A stretch of 64,000 nucleotides of DNA from Flexistipes sp. (GCF_036172515.1 NZ_JAXKVW010000002.1:124001-188000), one strand, 5' to 3'. Counted from the first letter of the stretch, positions 1 through 10,076 are shown. The notes: a model not told the origin generated them from the letters alone. Numbers and translations: made by a program.

Positions 1-2088
1 AACATTTTTACACAGACTGAGAAATTGCAGAGGGTGAGAAAAACTGCTATTGAGCTTCTACTCATTAACCACCCACTCGATTGCCCTGTTTGTGATAAGG
101 GTGGCGAGTGCACGCTGCAGGACTTGACATTTGAGTTTGGTATAAATGATGAGCGTTTTGATGCTGAGCCTAACGATACTCCCGTGGATCATTCAAATCC
201 TTTTATTGAAAGAGATATAGACAGGTGTGTTTTATGCGGAAAGTGCGTAAGAATTTGTGATGAAGTCGTTAACATACAGGCAATCAGCTTTCAGAACAGG
301 GGCACGGATACTATAATCGGAACCTCGTTTGATCAACCGTGGCATTGTGAATACTGTGGTCAGTGTATGAGTGTTTGCCCGGTCGGATCACTTAATAACA
401 GGGTATACCTCTTTAAGAACAGACCGTGGAATTTGGAAAGCACTTATTCTACATGTGGCTTCTGTTCATGCGGCTGCACTGTTGTTGTAGATCATCAGGA
501 CAATGAAGTATTCAGAATTTCCGAAGATCCGGAAGCAGGTATAAACCACGGTTTTCTGTGTGCCAAAGGCAGGTTTGGGTTCGAGCTTTTTAACTCAACC
601 AAGCGCAAAAGCAAACCTATGATAAAAGGGAAATCCGGTTTTAGCGAAAAAGAATACACCGATGCTATTGATTTTAGTGCTGATAAAATTGTAAAAATAA
701 AGGAAGAACACGGTCCGGAGTCTATTGGTGTGATTGTTTCACCGAGACTTACCAACGAAGAAGCTTTTCTGGCTCAGAAATTCGGAAGAGATGTTATCGG
801 CACAAAGAATATTTATTCATTCGAAACAGCAGATGCCCTTCCGGAAGGAACTTATGAAGATGTGGAAAACAGTGATTATATATTGGTGCTTAATAATGAT
901 GTAACCGAATCAAATCCAATACTGGGACTAGCCGTAAGACGTGCTGCAAGGCACAACCCGGCGAAACTTAATGTTTTCTACAGTAAATATACTGCCTTAA
1001 GAAGGGTTTCCAGTGAATTTATCAAAGATAACCCGAAGAAAATTTATGAGGAAATTGATGATTTGGTTTCCACAGTAGAGAGCGGAAAAGGTAACTATAA
1101 AGCGATGGCTGAAGAGCTTAGCAAAGCTGAAAAACCTGTGGTTATTTATGATCCGTATGCAAGAAAAGATATAGAATTTGCCAAAAGGCTGAAAAACTCT
1201 GTGAATAATCTCATAACAGTGCCATGCAAATGGAAAAATAACTCTCAGGGCATAGCTGACATGGGATGTGTTAACGGATTGAAGCCAGGATACAAAGAGG
1301 CCGAAAAAGGCGAAGGCCTGAGAGAAGCTCTGGAAACAGACAAATTAAAGGCACTTATTGTTTTTGGTGAAAATCTTGCAACAAAAGCTGAATTCAAGGA
1401 TCTCACAGGTTCTTTCAAAAAGTTAGATTTTGTAATGGTAAGTGACCCGTTCTTCAGTGAATCTGCCGAATTGGCAGATGTTTATCTGCCTGTGGCTACT
1501 TTTACCGAAAAGGATGGCAGTTTTACCAACCTGGAAGGTCGTGTTCAGCAGATTTTTAAAGCTGTGGAAAAGGGGTTACCAACGGATGCTGATATAATAG
1601 GTGATTTATCCGCTAAGTTGTCAAAGGAACTGCCGAGGGATATTGAGTCCGTAAGAGATATGATTAAAAAAGAAAATAAACTATACTCTTCAATAAATTT
1701 TGACGGTGAGGTAATAAGTTATCCATACTTGTTTGCAGAAGACATAAAAGATGAAAAGATGGAGCTTGCCAGTACCGGTAAATATTATCTGGCTCCCGCT
1801 TCGCTTAGACTGCATTCCGGTTCATATACGAGACATTCACCTGATTTATCCAAAGTATATAGTGAGGCAATGCTTGAGATAAATCCGGAGGATGCAAAAG
1901 CGTTGAATGTTGAAGAAGGTGAATACCTCGCTGTTAAGGTGGGTGATATGACCCGTAAATATAAGGTTAATATTGATAAACATGTGGACAAGGGAACTGT
2001 TTTTCTCCCGAACGACTATAATGAGACGGCGGCGGTATTTCATAAAGGACGCTATCTCAAAGTGGACCTGGTTAAACACGAGGCATAG
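1..2088 (+). CDS. nuoG: NADH-quinone oxidoreductase subunit G, 5' truncated by the window
   Basis: Electron-input arm subunit of complex I; it carries Fe-S clusters that pass electrons from NADH or ferredoxin towards quinone. The reading frame is open to the first base, so the true start and the N-terminal 2Fe-2S region lie outside the window. Counting from the first visible codon, cysteine motifs are CPVCDKGGEC (28-37), CVLCGKCVRIC (about 76-86), CEYCGQCMSVCP (about 116-127) and CGFCSCGC (about 152-159); the last begins a molybdopterin-oxidoreductase-like domain that fills the rest of the protein. The CGFCSCGC set resembles the extra N7-type cluster site known in some bacterial NuoG proteins. 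First of eight nuo genes here, 63 bp before nuoH. Confidence 0.95.
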   Translation, partial: NIFTQTEKLQRVRKTAIELLLINHPLDCPVCDKGGECTLQDLTFEFGINDERFDAEPNDTPVDHSNPFIERDIDRCVLCGKCVRICDEVVNIQAISFQNRGTDTIIGTSFDQPWHCEYCGQCMSVCPVGSLNNRVYLFKNRPWNLESTYSTCGFCSCGCTVVVDHQDNEVFRISEDPEAGINHGFLCAKGRFGFELFNSTKRKSKPMIKGKSGFSEKEYTDAIDFSADKIVKIKEEHGPESIGVIVSPRLTNEEAFLAQKFGRDVIGTKNIYSFETADALPEGTYEDVENSDYILVLNNDVTESNPILGLAVRRAARHNPAKLNVFYSKYTALRRVSSEFIKDNPKKIYEEIDDLVSTVESGKGNYKAMAEELSKAEKPVVIYDPYARKDIEFAKRLKNSVNNLITVPCKWKNNSQGIADMGCVNGLKPGYKEAEKGEGLREALETDKLKALIVFGENLATKAEFKDLTGSFKKLDFVMVSDPFFSESAELADVYLPVATFTEKDGSFTNLEGRVQQIFKAVEKGLPTDADIIGDLSAKLSKELPRDIESVRDMIKKENKLYSSINFDGEVISYPYLFAEDIKDEKMELASTGKYYLAPASLRLHSGSYTRHSPDLSKVYSEAMLEINPEDAKALNVEEGEYLAVKVGDMTRKYKVNIDKHVDKGTVFLPNDYNETAAVFHKGRYLKVDLVKHEA

Positions 2089-2151
2089 CGCTTAAATGCG
2101 CCGGGATTAGAGATTTAAGTATTTAATATAAAAATTTTAACGAGGTTAGCT

Positions 2152-3138
2152 ATGCTAATTGATGTGGTTTTGATATTAATCAAAATTTTACTTGTAATCA
2201 CAGTACTGTTACTCGGTGTTGCCTATATGACATGGGCAGAGAGAAAAGTAGTCGGGCATATGCAGGTAAGGCTCGGTCCTACGCATGTGGGATGGAAAGG
2301 TCTTTTGCAGCCTATTGCAGATGGTCTGAAACTGGTGTCCAAAGAAGATGTTGTCCCTACAATGGTGGACAAACCGGTGTACATTCTTGCTCCGCTTTTA
2401 AGTCTTATTCCTGCTCTTGCCGCGTTTGCGGTGATCCCCTTTGCCGATAAATTTATGTTTATGGGAAGGGAAATGCAGCCTTATATTACGGATGTCAATA
2501 TTGGATTGTTATATGTTCTGGCGATTTCATCTGTGGGCACTTACGGAATAATCATGGCTGGTTGGGCTTCGAATTCAAAATATGCTCTGCTTGGTAGTCT
2601 TAGATCTTCAGCACAGGTTGTCAGCTACGAAACAGCTATGGGGCTTGCGCTTGTCGGCCCGGTATTGCTTGCAGGAACACTTAGCCTCAGGGAAATCACT
2701 CTGGCGCAGGGACAGACTGTATGGTTCATTGTCCCCCAAATTGTTGCTTTTGTGGTTTACCTCATTTCTGCTGTGGCTGAAACAAACAGAGCTCCTTTTG
2801 ATTTGCCGGAAGCGGAAACAGAAATTGTAGCCGGCTTTCATGTAGAGTATTCAAGTATGAAATTTGCTCTGTTTTTCCTGGCTGAATATGCCAACATGTA
2901 TGTCGTTTCCTCCATTGCTGCAATTGTTTTTCTTGGAGGATTCAGCGGACCTGTTCTGCCGGGATTCATATGGTTCGTGCTGAAAGTTTTGCTGTTCATG
3001 TTTTTCTACCTGTGGCTGAGAGCTACATTCCCGCGTTTACGTTTTGATCAGCTTATGCATCTTGGTTGGAAGGTGCTGATACCTGTTGCTCTTGCTAATA
3101 TAGTGGTAACGGCAGTAATAGTTTACATTGTGAGGTAA
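2152..3138 (+). CDS. nuoH: NADH-quinone oxidoreductase subunit H
   Basis: Membrane subunit of complex I next to the quinone-binding site, 328 residues, the usual length, with about eight membrane helices. Recognisable family segments are [20 protein letters not shown] near residue 28, [20 protein letters not shown] near residue 207 and a C-terminal segment [13 protein letters not shown]. The ATG at 2152 has a GAGGT Shine-Dalgarno eight bases upstream. It lies between nuoG and nuoI in the operon, and the stop is 10 bp before the nuoI ATG. Confidence 0.97.
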   Translation: MLIDVVLILIKILLVITVLLLGVAYMTWAERKVVGHMQVRLGPTHVGWKGLLQPIADGLKLVSKEDVVPTMVDKPVYILAPLLSLIPALAAFAVIPFADKFMFMGREMQPYITDVNIGLLYVLAISSVGTYGIIMAGWASNSKYALLGSLRSSAQVVSYETAMGLALVGPVLLAGTLSLREITLAQGQTVWFIVPQIVAFVVYLISAVAETNRAPFDLPEAETEIVAGFHVEYSSMKFALFFLAEYANMYVVSSIAAIVFLGGFSGPVLPGFIWFVLKVLLFMFFYLWLRATFPRLRFDQLMHLGWKVLIPVALANIVVTAVIVYIVR

Positions 3139-3148
3139 GGAGTTGGCT

Positions 3149-3583
3149 ATGAAAAATATATTTAACACAATATTATTTACTGAAATGCTGCAGGGGATGG
3201 GTGTCACACTTAAACATTTTTTCAAGAAGCCCGTTACTTATAAGTACCCTTATGAAGCGACGCCTATTTTTCCGAGATTCAGAGGTTTGCACTATATGAA
3301 GACTAACGAGAAAGGTGAATCTTTGTGCGTGGGATGCTACCTCTGCGAAGCAGTTTGCCCTTCGGATTGTATTCATATAGAAACCGATGCCGGTCCGAAA
3401 GGCGAGCGTCTTGTAAAAAAATATGAACTTGATTTAGCAAGGTGTATATACTGTGGATTCTGTGAGGAAGCCTGTCCAGTGGATGCTATACATATGGGTA
3501 ACAGATTTGATATTGTACAGTCCAGAAGAGATACATACACAGTAAACATGAAATATTTGGTACAAAATTATAAAGGAGAATAG
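3149..3583 (+). CDS. nuoI: NADH-quinone oxidoreductase subunit I
   Basis: Peripheral 8Fe ferredoxin-like subunit that carries electrons between the NuoG arm and NuoB. Two complete 4Fe-4S motifs are visible: CVGCYLCEAVC (about residues 60-70) and CIYCGFCEEAC (about 99-109), each followed by the expected Pro. I chose the ATG at 3149 (144 residues) rather than an in-frame TTG at 3143, because the AGGAG at 3138-3142 abuts the TTG but is six bases from the ATG. It is translated tightly with nuoJ, whose start is 3 bp after the stop. Confidence 0.95.
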   Translation: MKNIFNTILFTEMLQGMGVTLKHFFKKPVTYKYPYEATPIFPRFRGLHYMKTNEKGESLCVGCYLCEAVCPSDCIHIETDAGPKGERLVKKYELDLARCIYCGFCEEACPVDAIHMGNRFDIVQSRRDTYTVNMKYLVQNYKGE

Positions 3584-3586
3584 ATT

Positions 3587-4087
3587 ATGGAACAGTTGGC
3601 ATTTTACGTACTCGCATTTGTAGCGATAATTTCAGCCCTGTTCATGATTACACGGATTAACCCGGTACACTCGGCACTGTGGATGCTTTTGACGTTTTTT
3701 GCCGTGGCTGGGATATTTGTGCAGCTTAATGCTGAATTTATCGCGGCAATCCAGGTGCTCGTTTATGCGGGTGCAATTTTGGTTTTGTATTTATTCGTTG
3801 TAATGCTACTGAATCCGAAAAGCCGCGGATTTATCAAAGTGCCTGTAAGGTACACATTAGGCACACTAGTGGCTCTTGTGGTGGTTATCCAGATTTTTGC
3901 CACACTCCGAAGCACTAATGTCATCGGAAAGCAAGGAACTATAACCCCTGAAATCATGAAAGAATCCGGAAATGTGTTTCTTTTTGGTAAAGAGCTGTTT
4001 ACCACTTATCTGGTGCCTTTCGAGGTATCATCAATATTGCTGCTTGTGGCAATGATCGGGGCCATAGCCCTTGCGAAAAAAGATTAA
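3587..4087 (+). CDS. nuoJ: NADH-quinone oxidoreductase subunit J
   Basis: Small membrane subunit of complex I, 166 residues with five predicted hydrophobic segments. The conserved stretch [20 protein letters not shown] (about residues 56-75) is the family's hallmark helix with its mid-membrane kink, and it identifies the gene securely. A GGAG Shine-Dalgarno sits in the last codons of nuoI. The role is structural and proton-path linkage between NuoH and the antiporter-like subunits, known from the family rather than seen here. Confidence 0.95.
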   Translation: MEQLAFYVLAFVAIISALFMITRINPVHSALWMLLTFFAVAGIFVQLNAEFIAAIQVLVYAGAILVLYLFVVMLLNPKSRGFIKVPVRYTLGTLVALVVVIQIFATLRSTNVIGKQGTITPEIMKESGNVFLFGKELFTTYLVPFEVSSILLLVAMIGAIALAKKD

Positions 4088-4098
4088 GGGGGAAGGCG

Positions 4099-4398
4099 AT
4101 GTTATTGCAGCATTATTTGATATTAAGCGCGGTATTGTTCGGGATCGGTATCACCGGCGTGCTTATACGAAGAAATCTGATTGTTATGTTTATGTCAATG
4201 GAACTAATGCTTAATGCGGTCAACATAAATATGGCTGCTTTTTCCAAATATTTACATGCAATGAGCGGACAGATATTTATCGTTTTCATTATGTGCGTAG
4301 CGGCTGCTGAGGCGGCAGTAGGTCTTGCATTAATTATTTCACTTTTTAGGAACAAACAGACGATAAATGCAGATGAGTTTAATTTAATGAGTAAATAG
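4099..4398 (+). CDS. nuoK: NADH-quinone oxidoreductase subunit K
   Basis: Complex I membrane subunit of 99 residues with three helices, exactly the usual size. The two intramembrane glutamates essential in the family are present at Glu35 ([12 protein letters not shown]) and Glu71 ([13 protein letters not shown]). A GGGGGAAGG Shine-Dalgarno precedes the ATG. The gene follows nuoJ by 11 bp and nuoL starts 9 bp after the stop. Confidence 0.97.
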   Translation: MLLQHYLILSAVLFGIGITGVLIRRNLIVMFMSMELMLNAVNINMAAFSKYLHAMSGQIFIVFIMCVAAAEAAVGLALIISLFRNKQTINADEFNLMSK

Positions 4399-4407
4399 GA
4401 GAGGAAA

Positions 4408-6321
4408 ATGATTGAGTTAGGGATACTATTAGGACCTCTTGCAGCAATAATTATAAACGCCTTTTTCGGTAGGCTTTATTTGAAGGAGAAAGCAAGTTAT
4501 GTATCCATTGCAGGTGTACTCATATCACTTGTGCTCTCCATTCTGACTTTTGTGAGAGTTGCCGGCGGATATCACCTCGATACAGTTGTATACGAATGGG
4601 TAATAGCCGGAAATATACACATACCGTTTGGAATTCTTATTGACCAACTAACGGCGATTATGCTTATAGTCGTGACCTTTGTAAGTACAATGGTTCATAT
4701 CTATTCTCTAGGCTATATGCATCATGATCCTGGTCACTGGAGATTCTTTACATATCTTTCCATTTTTACATTATCGATGCTTATTCTGGTACTTGGCAAC
4801 AATTTCCTGATGCTTTTTGTTGGCTGGGAACTTGTTGGTCTTTCATCATACCTACTGATCGGTTTTTGGTTTCATAAAGACAGTGCAGCTGATGCCAGTA
4901 AGAAGGCTTTCGTGGTCAATAGAATTGGTGACTTCGGTTTTTATATAGGACTATTACTGGTTATAATTACATTTAACAGTCTCAGTTACAGCGACGCATT
5001 CAATATCCATGCGATAGAACAGGCAAAAGAGATAACTTATCCGATATTCGGCATCCAGATGAGTCTTCTGGATATAATGACTTTTGGACTTTTCTGCGGT
5101 GCAATTGGAAAATCTGCTCAATTTCCCCTGCATGTATGGCTGCCGGATGCTATGGAAGGTCCTACTCCGGTTTCAGCATTAATACACGCAGCTACAATGG
5201 TTACAGCCGGTGTTTACATGGTAGCACGCTGTAATCCTCTTTTCGCTCAGGCTGAGGTTACCAGTGTAATTGTAGTGTATGTGGGTGCAATTACAGCCTT
5301 TTTAGGGGCAACAATCGGTTTGACACAGTTCGACTTCAAAAGAGTACTGGCTTATTCAACAGTCAGCCAGTTAGGATATATGATAATGGCTGCAGGTGCG
5401 GGAGCATATGTGGCGGCAATATTCCACCTGTTCACACATGCATTCTTCAAAGCTCTGCTCTTTCTCTGCTCAGGTAGTGTAATGCATGCTATGCAGGATG
5501 AACTGGACATCAGAAAGATGGGCGGGCTTATTAAGAAGATGCCTATTACCGGCTATACCTTTTTGATTGGATGTATTGCAATAGCAGGTATTCCACCGCT
5601 TGCAGGCTTCTGGAGTAAAGACGAAATTCTTGCTATGACCTTTTCCGCTGATTTTAAGTTTGCATGGTTTATCGGTGCAGTGGTTGCTTTTATGACTGCA
5701 TTTTACATGTTTAGGCTTTGGTGGATGGTCTTCAAAGGTGAACCAAGGGATAAGCACCTTTACGATCATGCTCATGAATCACCGTCTTCAATGACAGTAC
5801 CGCTTATTTTGCTTGCGATACTTTCGGTTGTTGTGGGTGCTATATTCGGATATCCGCTTGAAAACGGTTACATACATTCTTTCCTCGGACCGGTACTTAC
5901 ACCGGCTCATGCCGGAGCACATCATATGAGTGCTGCACTTTCAACCGGCTTGATGATTTTATCAATTGTTCTTGCAGCAGCAGGTATATATGTATCGTAT
6001 CTTTATTACATTCAAAAACCCGAACTGCCCGGTAAAACGGTTAAAGCCTTTAAGCCGGTGCATAACTTCTTTTACCGTAAATGGTACTTTGATGAAGTGT
6101 ATGATGCAGTTATTATCCAGCCGATTGTGCTTATTTCAAGATTCCTGTGGAAAGGATTCGACAACAATGTGATAGATTTTATAGTGAATGGTGTCGGATG
6201 GATTGCAAGATCACTGGGAAGCTTTCTCAGGATTATTCAGACCGGCCGTATGCAGACTTATCTGTTCACAATGGTGCTGGGTGTTGTGATTTTACTATCA
6301 ATATTTTATATGGGATATTAG
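4408..6321 (+). CDS. nuoL: NADH-quinone oxidoreductase subunit L
   Basis: Distal antiporter-like proton-pumping subunit of complex I, 637 residues. Visible family features are GWELVGLSSYLLIGFW with the helix-5 glutamate (Glu141), the lysine-containing segment GKSAQFPLHVWLPDAMEGPT (about residues 233-252), and HAFFKALLFLCSG. The C-terminal region (about 500-637) has the amphipathic stretch and final membrane anchor expected for the long lateral helix that clamps the pump subunits. Length and order match a standard bacterial nuoL. Confidence 0.97.
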   Translation: MIELGILLGPLAAIIINAFFGRLYLKEKASYVSIAGVLISLVLSILTFVRVAGGYHLDTVVYEWVIAGNIHIPFGILIDQLTAIMLIVVTFVSTMVHIYSLGYMHHDPGHWRFFTYLSIFTLSMLILVLGNNFLMLFVGWELVGLSSYLLIGFWFHKDSAADASKKAFVVNRIGDFGFYIGLLLVIITFNSLSYSDAFNIHAIEQAKEITYPIFGIQMSLLDIMTFGLFCGAIGKSAQFPLHVWLPDAMEGPTPVSALIHAATMVTAGVYMVARCNPLFAQAEVTSVIVVYVGAITAFLGATIGLTQFDFKRVLAYSTVSQLGYMIMAAGAGAYVAAIFHLFTHAFFKALLFLCSGSVMHAMQDELDIRKMGGLIKKMPITGYTFLIGCIAIAGIPPLAGFWSKDEILAMTFSADFKFAWFIGAVVAFMTAFYMFRLWWMVFKGEPRDKHLYDHAHESPSSMTVPLILLAILSVVVGAIFGYPLENGYIHSFLGPVLTPAHAGAHHMSAALSTGLMILSIVLAAAGIYVSYLYYIQKPELPGKTVKAFKPVHNFFYRKWYFDEVYDAVIIQPIVLISRFLWKGFDNNVIDFIVNGVGWIARSLGSFLRIIQTGRMQTYLFTMVLGVVILLSIFYMGY

Positions 6322-6331
6322 GGGGAAGGTC

Positions 6332-7825
6332 ATGATAGATAACATTTTGACTACACTTATATTTTTCCCGCTTCTGGCTGCATTTCTGATCTTTTTGTTC
6401 TTCAGAAGCGGAAAAGCCACAATGTGGGCTACTTTTGTGGCCAGCGTTATTGAACTGATAATGACAATGCCCCTGATGTTTAACTTTAACAAGGGGACTG
6501 CAGCTATGCAGTTTGTTGAAAAAGTAGACTGGATTCCGGCTTTTGGTATTCAGTATTATCTTGGCGTTGACGGTATATCAGTACTAATGATTTTTCTTAC
6601 AACTCTTCTTACAGCGATTGCAATACTGGGGTCTTTTACGTATATACAAAAAAGACAGAGAGAATTTTACCTTTCCATGCTGGTATTAGAAACAGGTATG
6701 GTAGGGGTTTTTCTTGCTCTTGACTTCTTTCTCTTTTACATCTTCTGGGAAGCAATGCTTATTCCCATGTATCTGATAATCGGTGTATGGGGCGGCCCAA
6801 GACGTATATACGCTGCAGTTAAGTTTTTCCTATATACATTGGGCGGTTCCCTGTTGATGATGCTGGCAATTATTGCACTTTACTTTAAACATGGTGCTAT
6901 TACCGGAGTATATACATTTGATATCTTACAAATTGCATCTGTTACTTATCCCGCTGAATTTCAAATATTTGTATTCCTGGCGTTTTTCCTTGGGTTTGCT
7001 ATTAAGGTTCCCATGTTCCCGTTTCATACATGGCTTCCGGATGCACACGTGGAGGCTCCAACAGCCGGTTCAGTCATACTGGCAGGAGTACTGTTGAAAA
7101 TGGGTACTTACGGCTTTCTGCGTTTCTGCCTCCCCATTACGCCTCTTGCGTCAATAAAATTTGTTCCATTGATTGCAACACTTTCCGTAATTGCAATTAT
7201 TTACGGTGCATTAGTGGCAATGGTGCAGGATGATATCAAGAAACTTGTGGCGTATTCTTCAGTCAGTCACATGGGTTTTGTTACATTGGGAATTTATGCC
7301 TTTAACCCTGCCGGAATTGAAGGTGGCATACTTCAGATGTTTAACCATGGGATAATTACAGGGGCCCTTTTCCTTTTGGTGGGGCTTATTTACGAAAGAA
7401 CTCATACACGTATTATCAACGAATACGGTGGTATTGCTGCGAAAGTGCCGGTATTTGCGACATTTTTTCTTATTTTTACTATGGCATCAGTAGCTCTGCC
7501 GAGTATGGGCGGTTTTATTGGTGAATTTCTCATACTGGTTGGTAGTTTTCAGGCATTTTCAAATTATGCGATAGTAGCTACAATCGGTGTTATTTTTGCA
7601 GCAGTTTATATGTTGTGGATGTATCAGCGGGTGTTTTTCCACAAATTGAACCCAAAATGGGAGAAACTGCTGGATGTGAATGTCCGGGAAGTAATATATA
7701 TGGCACCGTTGATTATACTGGTGTTCTGGGTAGGTCTATATCCGGAAACTTTTACCTCATACATGCATGAGAGCGTGGCAAAATTGGTTGAAAATATCCA
7801 AGCTGTTAAAGTAGCGATGAAATAA
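6332..7825 (+). CDS. nuoM: NADH-quinone oxidoreductase subunit M
   Basis: Second antiporter-like proton-pumping subunit, 497 residues and about 14 helices. The family glutamate lies in FYIFWEAMLIPMYLIIGVWG, and the conserved lysine in FAIKVPMFPFHTWLPDAHVE. SSVSHMGFVTLG follows as in other NuoM proteins. The ATG is preceded by GGGGGAAGG, the same strong Shine-Dalgarno type seen before nuoK. It sits 10 bp after nuoL and 10 bp before nuoN. Confidence 0.97.
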   Translation: MIDNILTTLIFFPLLAAFLIFLFFRSGKATMWATFVASVIELIMTMPLMFNFNKGTAAMQFVEKVDWIPAFGIQYYLGVDGISVLMIFLTTLLTAIAILGSFTYIQKRQREFYLSMLVLETGMVGVFLALDFFLFYIFWEAMLIPMYLIIGVWGGPRRIYAAVKFFLYTLGGSLLMMLAIIALYFKHGAITGVYTFDILQIASVTYPAEFQIFVFLAFFLGFAIKVPMFPFHTWLPDAHVEAPTAGSVILAGVLLKMGTYGFLRFCLPITPLASIKFVPLIATLSVIAIIYGALVAMVQDDIKKLVAYSSVSHMGFVTLGIYAFNPAGIEGGILQMFNHGIITGALFLLVGLIYERTHTRIINEYGGIAAKVPVFATFFLIFTMASVALPSMGGFIGEFLILVGSFQAFSNYAIVATIGVIFAAVYMLWMYQRVFFHKLNPKWEKLLDVNVREVIYMAPLIILVFWVGLYPETFTSYMHESVAKLVENIQAVKVAMK

Positions 7826-7835
7826 GGAGGAGATA

Positions 7836-9263
7836 ATGGGTCAAAGTATAATTGCGATTATGCCTGAAGTTCTGATGACTTTTTTTGCAATTGGCCTTCT
7901 GGTTATAGATTTGGTTGCAAGTGATGAGAAAAAGTCAGGCATAGCATATTTCGGAATAGCCTTTATATTGATAACACTATTATTAACAATACCGGTCAGC
8001 GGATTCAAGGTAGTTGGTTTTGACGGAATGCTTGTCTGGGATTCTTATGCTTATGCATTTTTTGTAGTATTCAGCATAGCTTTTATACTTGGTTCCTTAG
8101 GTGCTGTGGACTATATGAAAAGACTTGGTATTAATAAAGGTGAATATTACATAATTATGTTCCTTAGTATCATAGGGATGCTGTTTATGGTCAGTGCAAC
8201 TGATTTGACCATACTCTATCTTGGAATGGAGACAATGGCTCTTTCAATGTATATTATAGCCGGATTTAATAAATGGAATATGAAATCCAATGAATCCGGA
8301 ATAAAATACTTTATTATCGGTGCATTTTCATCAGCTATATTTCTATTTGGTCTATCCTATGTATATGGATACACAGGCAGCACAAAATATGCTGAAATTG
8401 CACAGATGATATCAGCAAACGGTCTGGATCACTTAAGCTTGAAACTTGGTTTGGTAATGATGCTTGCCGGTCTCGCATTCAAAATCTCGGCTGTTCCTTT
8501 CCATATGTGGGCTCCTGATGTTTACTCAGGTGCACCTACACCAGCTACAGGATTTATGACTGTAGCACCTAAGGCTGCAGCTTTCGGCGCTCTTATTAGA
8601 TTTATCTGGGTAGCTTTAGAGCCCGCTACAGCTTCATGGCAGCTGTTTTTCAGTATATTAGCTGTTCTGACTATGACTTACGGTAACCTTGTTGCTATAG
8701 CCCAGAACAATGTTAAAAGAATGCTTGCTTATTCAGCTATTTCTCATGCTGGTTATATGCTTATAGGTGTTGTGGCTGCAAATGATTTGGGATATCAGGC
8801 GATAGCACTGTATATGATTATATACGGCTTCATGAATATAGGAGCTTTTACAATTCTGGCTCAGATGAAGAATAAGGGCGTTATTGAAGATGAAAGGCTG
8901 GAAAGTTTTGCAGGTCTGTCTAAGAGTAATCCTCTGACGGCTCTGGCTATGCTGTTATTTATGTTTTCACTTGCGGGCATTCCTCCTCTGGCTGGGTTTA
9001 TAGGTAAATTTTATATTTTTGCCGCTGCGATAAAGAGCAATTTTGTGTGGCTGGCTATTGTCGGTGTACTGAACAGTGCTGTAGCATGCTATTACTACAT
9101 GCGTGTCACAATCTTCATGTATTTTAAAGAGCCTGAATACGAGGTTGAAGCTGACTTACAACCAGCAGGTGCCATTGTCACTTTTGTTGCCACTGTTTTT
9201 GTTATACTTATAGGAGTCTTCCCAACATTCTTTGTGAATTTAGTAAAGAATATGGTAATATAG
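7836..9263 (+). CDS. nuoN: NADH-quinone oxidoreductase subunit N
   Basis: Third antiporter-like pump subunit, 475 residues, contacting the NuoA/J/K end of the membrane arm. Diagnostic segments include YLGMETMALSMYIIAGFNKW, AFKISAVPFHMWAPDVYSGA and AYSAISHAGYMLIGVV. An AAGGAGG Shine-Dalgarno precedes the ATG. It completes the nuoG-H-I-J-K-L-M-N order. The next gene is only 19 bp downstream and shares the final terminator, so it is probably cotranscribed. Confidence 0.96.
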   Translation: MGQSIIAIMPEVLMTFFAIGLLVIDLVASDEKKSGIAYFGIAFILITLLLTIPVSGFKVVGFDGMLVWDSYAYAFFVVFSIAFILGSLGAVDYMKRLGINKGEYYIIMFLSIIGMLFMVSATDLTILYLGMETMALSMYIIAGFNKWNMKSNESGIKYFIIGAFSSAIFLFGLSYVYGYTGSTKYAEIAQMISANGLDHLSLKLGLVMMLAGLAFKISAVPFHMWAPDVYSGAPTPATGFMTVAPKAAAFGALIRFIWVALEPATASWQLFFSILAVLTMTYGNLVAIAQNNVKRMLAYSAISHAGYMLIGVVAANDLGYQAIALYMIIYGFMNIGAFTILAQMKNKGVIEDERLESFAGLSKSNPLTALAMLLFMFSLAGIPPLAGFIGKFYIFAAAIKSNFVWLAIVGVLNSAVACYYYMRVTIFMYFKEPEYEVEADLQPAGAIVTFVATVFVILIGVFPTFFVNLVKNMVI

Positions 9264-9282
9264 TAAAAAAGGGTGTGATATA

Positions 9283-9747
9283 ATGGCTGAGATAACGATT
9301 AAGAAAGCACTTGAAGATGCTAAAGAGAAAGAGATTCTGGCTTATGAATTTTACAAAAAGCTGGAAAACATAGTGTCAGACTTGGGTGCAAAATCCATAA
9401 TAAGAGAGCTTGCCGAGGAAGAGGTCAAACACAAAGAATTTATTGAAAAAGTTATTGAAACCGGAAAAATCGATGAATTTACGATGAATACCAAATGTTA
9501 TTATACTGACCTGGGTATTTCCAAAATAGTAATTCCTGAGGTCATTACGGAGGATTTGTCTGTACAGGATGTTCTCAGAATTGCAATGAAACATGAAGAT
9601 AATTCCAGAATATTTTATGAAAAAATGGCTGAACGCTTTAAAGGGGAAGAAGCCGAGGAAGTTTTTCAAAAACTGGCAGTTGAAGAGTCATGCCACAGAA
9701 ATAATATACAAGAAATTTATGACAATATAATACTTAGTGAGAATTAA
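9283..9747 (+). CDS. ferritin-like/rubrerythrin-type di-iron protein
   Basis: A 154-residue helical protein of the ferritin-like superfamily. Two half-sites are visible: glutamate in EKEILAYEFYKKLE (about residues 14-27) with AEEEVKHKEFIEK (about 44-56), and KHEDNSRIFYEKMAE (about 103-117) with AVEESCHRNNI (about 130-140). Each second helix gives the ExxH pattern of a di-iron centre. There is no C-terminal rubredoxin CxxC domain, so it is an erythrin-type rather than a full rubrerythrin. A peroxide-reducing or iron-handling role is inferred from the family. It is placed as the last gene of the nuo operon, which is unusual (see findings). Confidence 0.85.
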   Translation: MAEITIKKALEDAKEKEILAYEFYKKLENIVSDLGAKSIIRELAEEEVKHKEFIEKVIETGKIDEFTMNTKCYYTDLGISKIVIPEVITEDLSVQDVLRIAMKHEDNSRIFYEKMAERFKGEEAEEVFQKLAVEESCHRNNIQEIYDNIILSEN

Positions 9748-9774
9748 AAAAGCCGGCTTAAGCCGGCTTTTTTA
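9746..9774 (+). terminator. Rho-independent terminator of the nuo operon
   Basis: A perfect palindrome, AGCCGGCTTAAGCCGGCT, is preceded by an A-run and followed by six T, overlapping the stop codon of the ferritin-like gene. It is a textbook intrinsic terminator and symmetrical enough to act in both directions. Confidence 0.92.
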
Positions 9775-9924
9775 TTATCTACCAAAATATCGTGAGAATC
9801 AATGTCCAATACTTATATTAATATAACAGTATCAAAGTATATCAAAATTTTTACAAATTATTTCATATAAGTCCAACAATGCATCTTACATTGATTTTGA
9901 ACTCAAAAAAAATTATAAATTAAT

Positions 9925-10050
9925 ATATGAGACTTTTGAATAACTCTATTTGCCATGCTGAATTTATTTCAGCATCTCGTATTATCAATAAGTTATGAGA
10001 CCCGAAACAAGTTCAGGGTGACAACATCCCAAATATTCAAAAGTCTCTAT
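9925..10050. repeat. MITE-like palindromic element upstream of gpsA
   Basis: The 14-base arms GAGACTTTTGAATA (9929-9942) and TATTCAAAAGTCTC (10034-10047) are perfect inverted repeats about 90 bp apart. Inside them lie a hairpin ATGCTGAA/TTCAGCAT (9955-9975) and an imperfect pair around ACCCGAAAC/GTTCAGGGT (about 10000-10019). The inner motifs look like the dispersed palindromic repeats found between genes in many bacteria. No open reading frame is present. The rest of the 9775-10076 gap is AT-rich, and I see no gene in it. Confidence 0.7.
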
Positions 10051-10076
10051 ATTCTAAATGGGCACCGGAGGAAATT

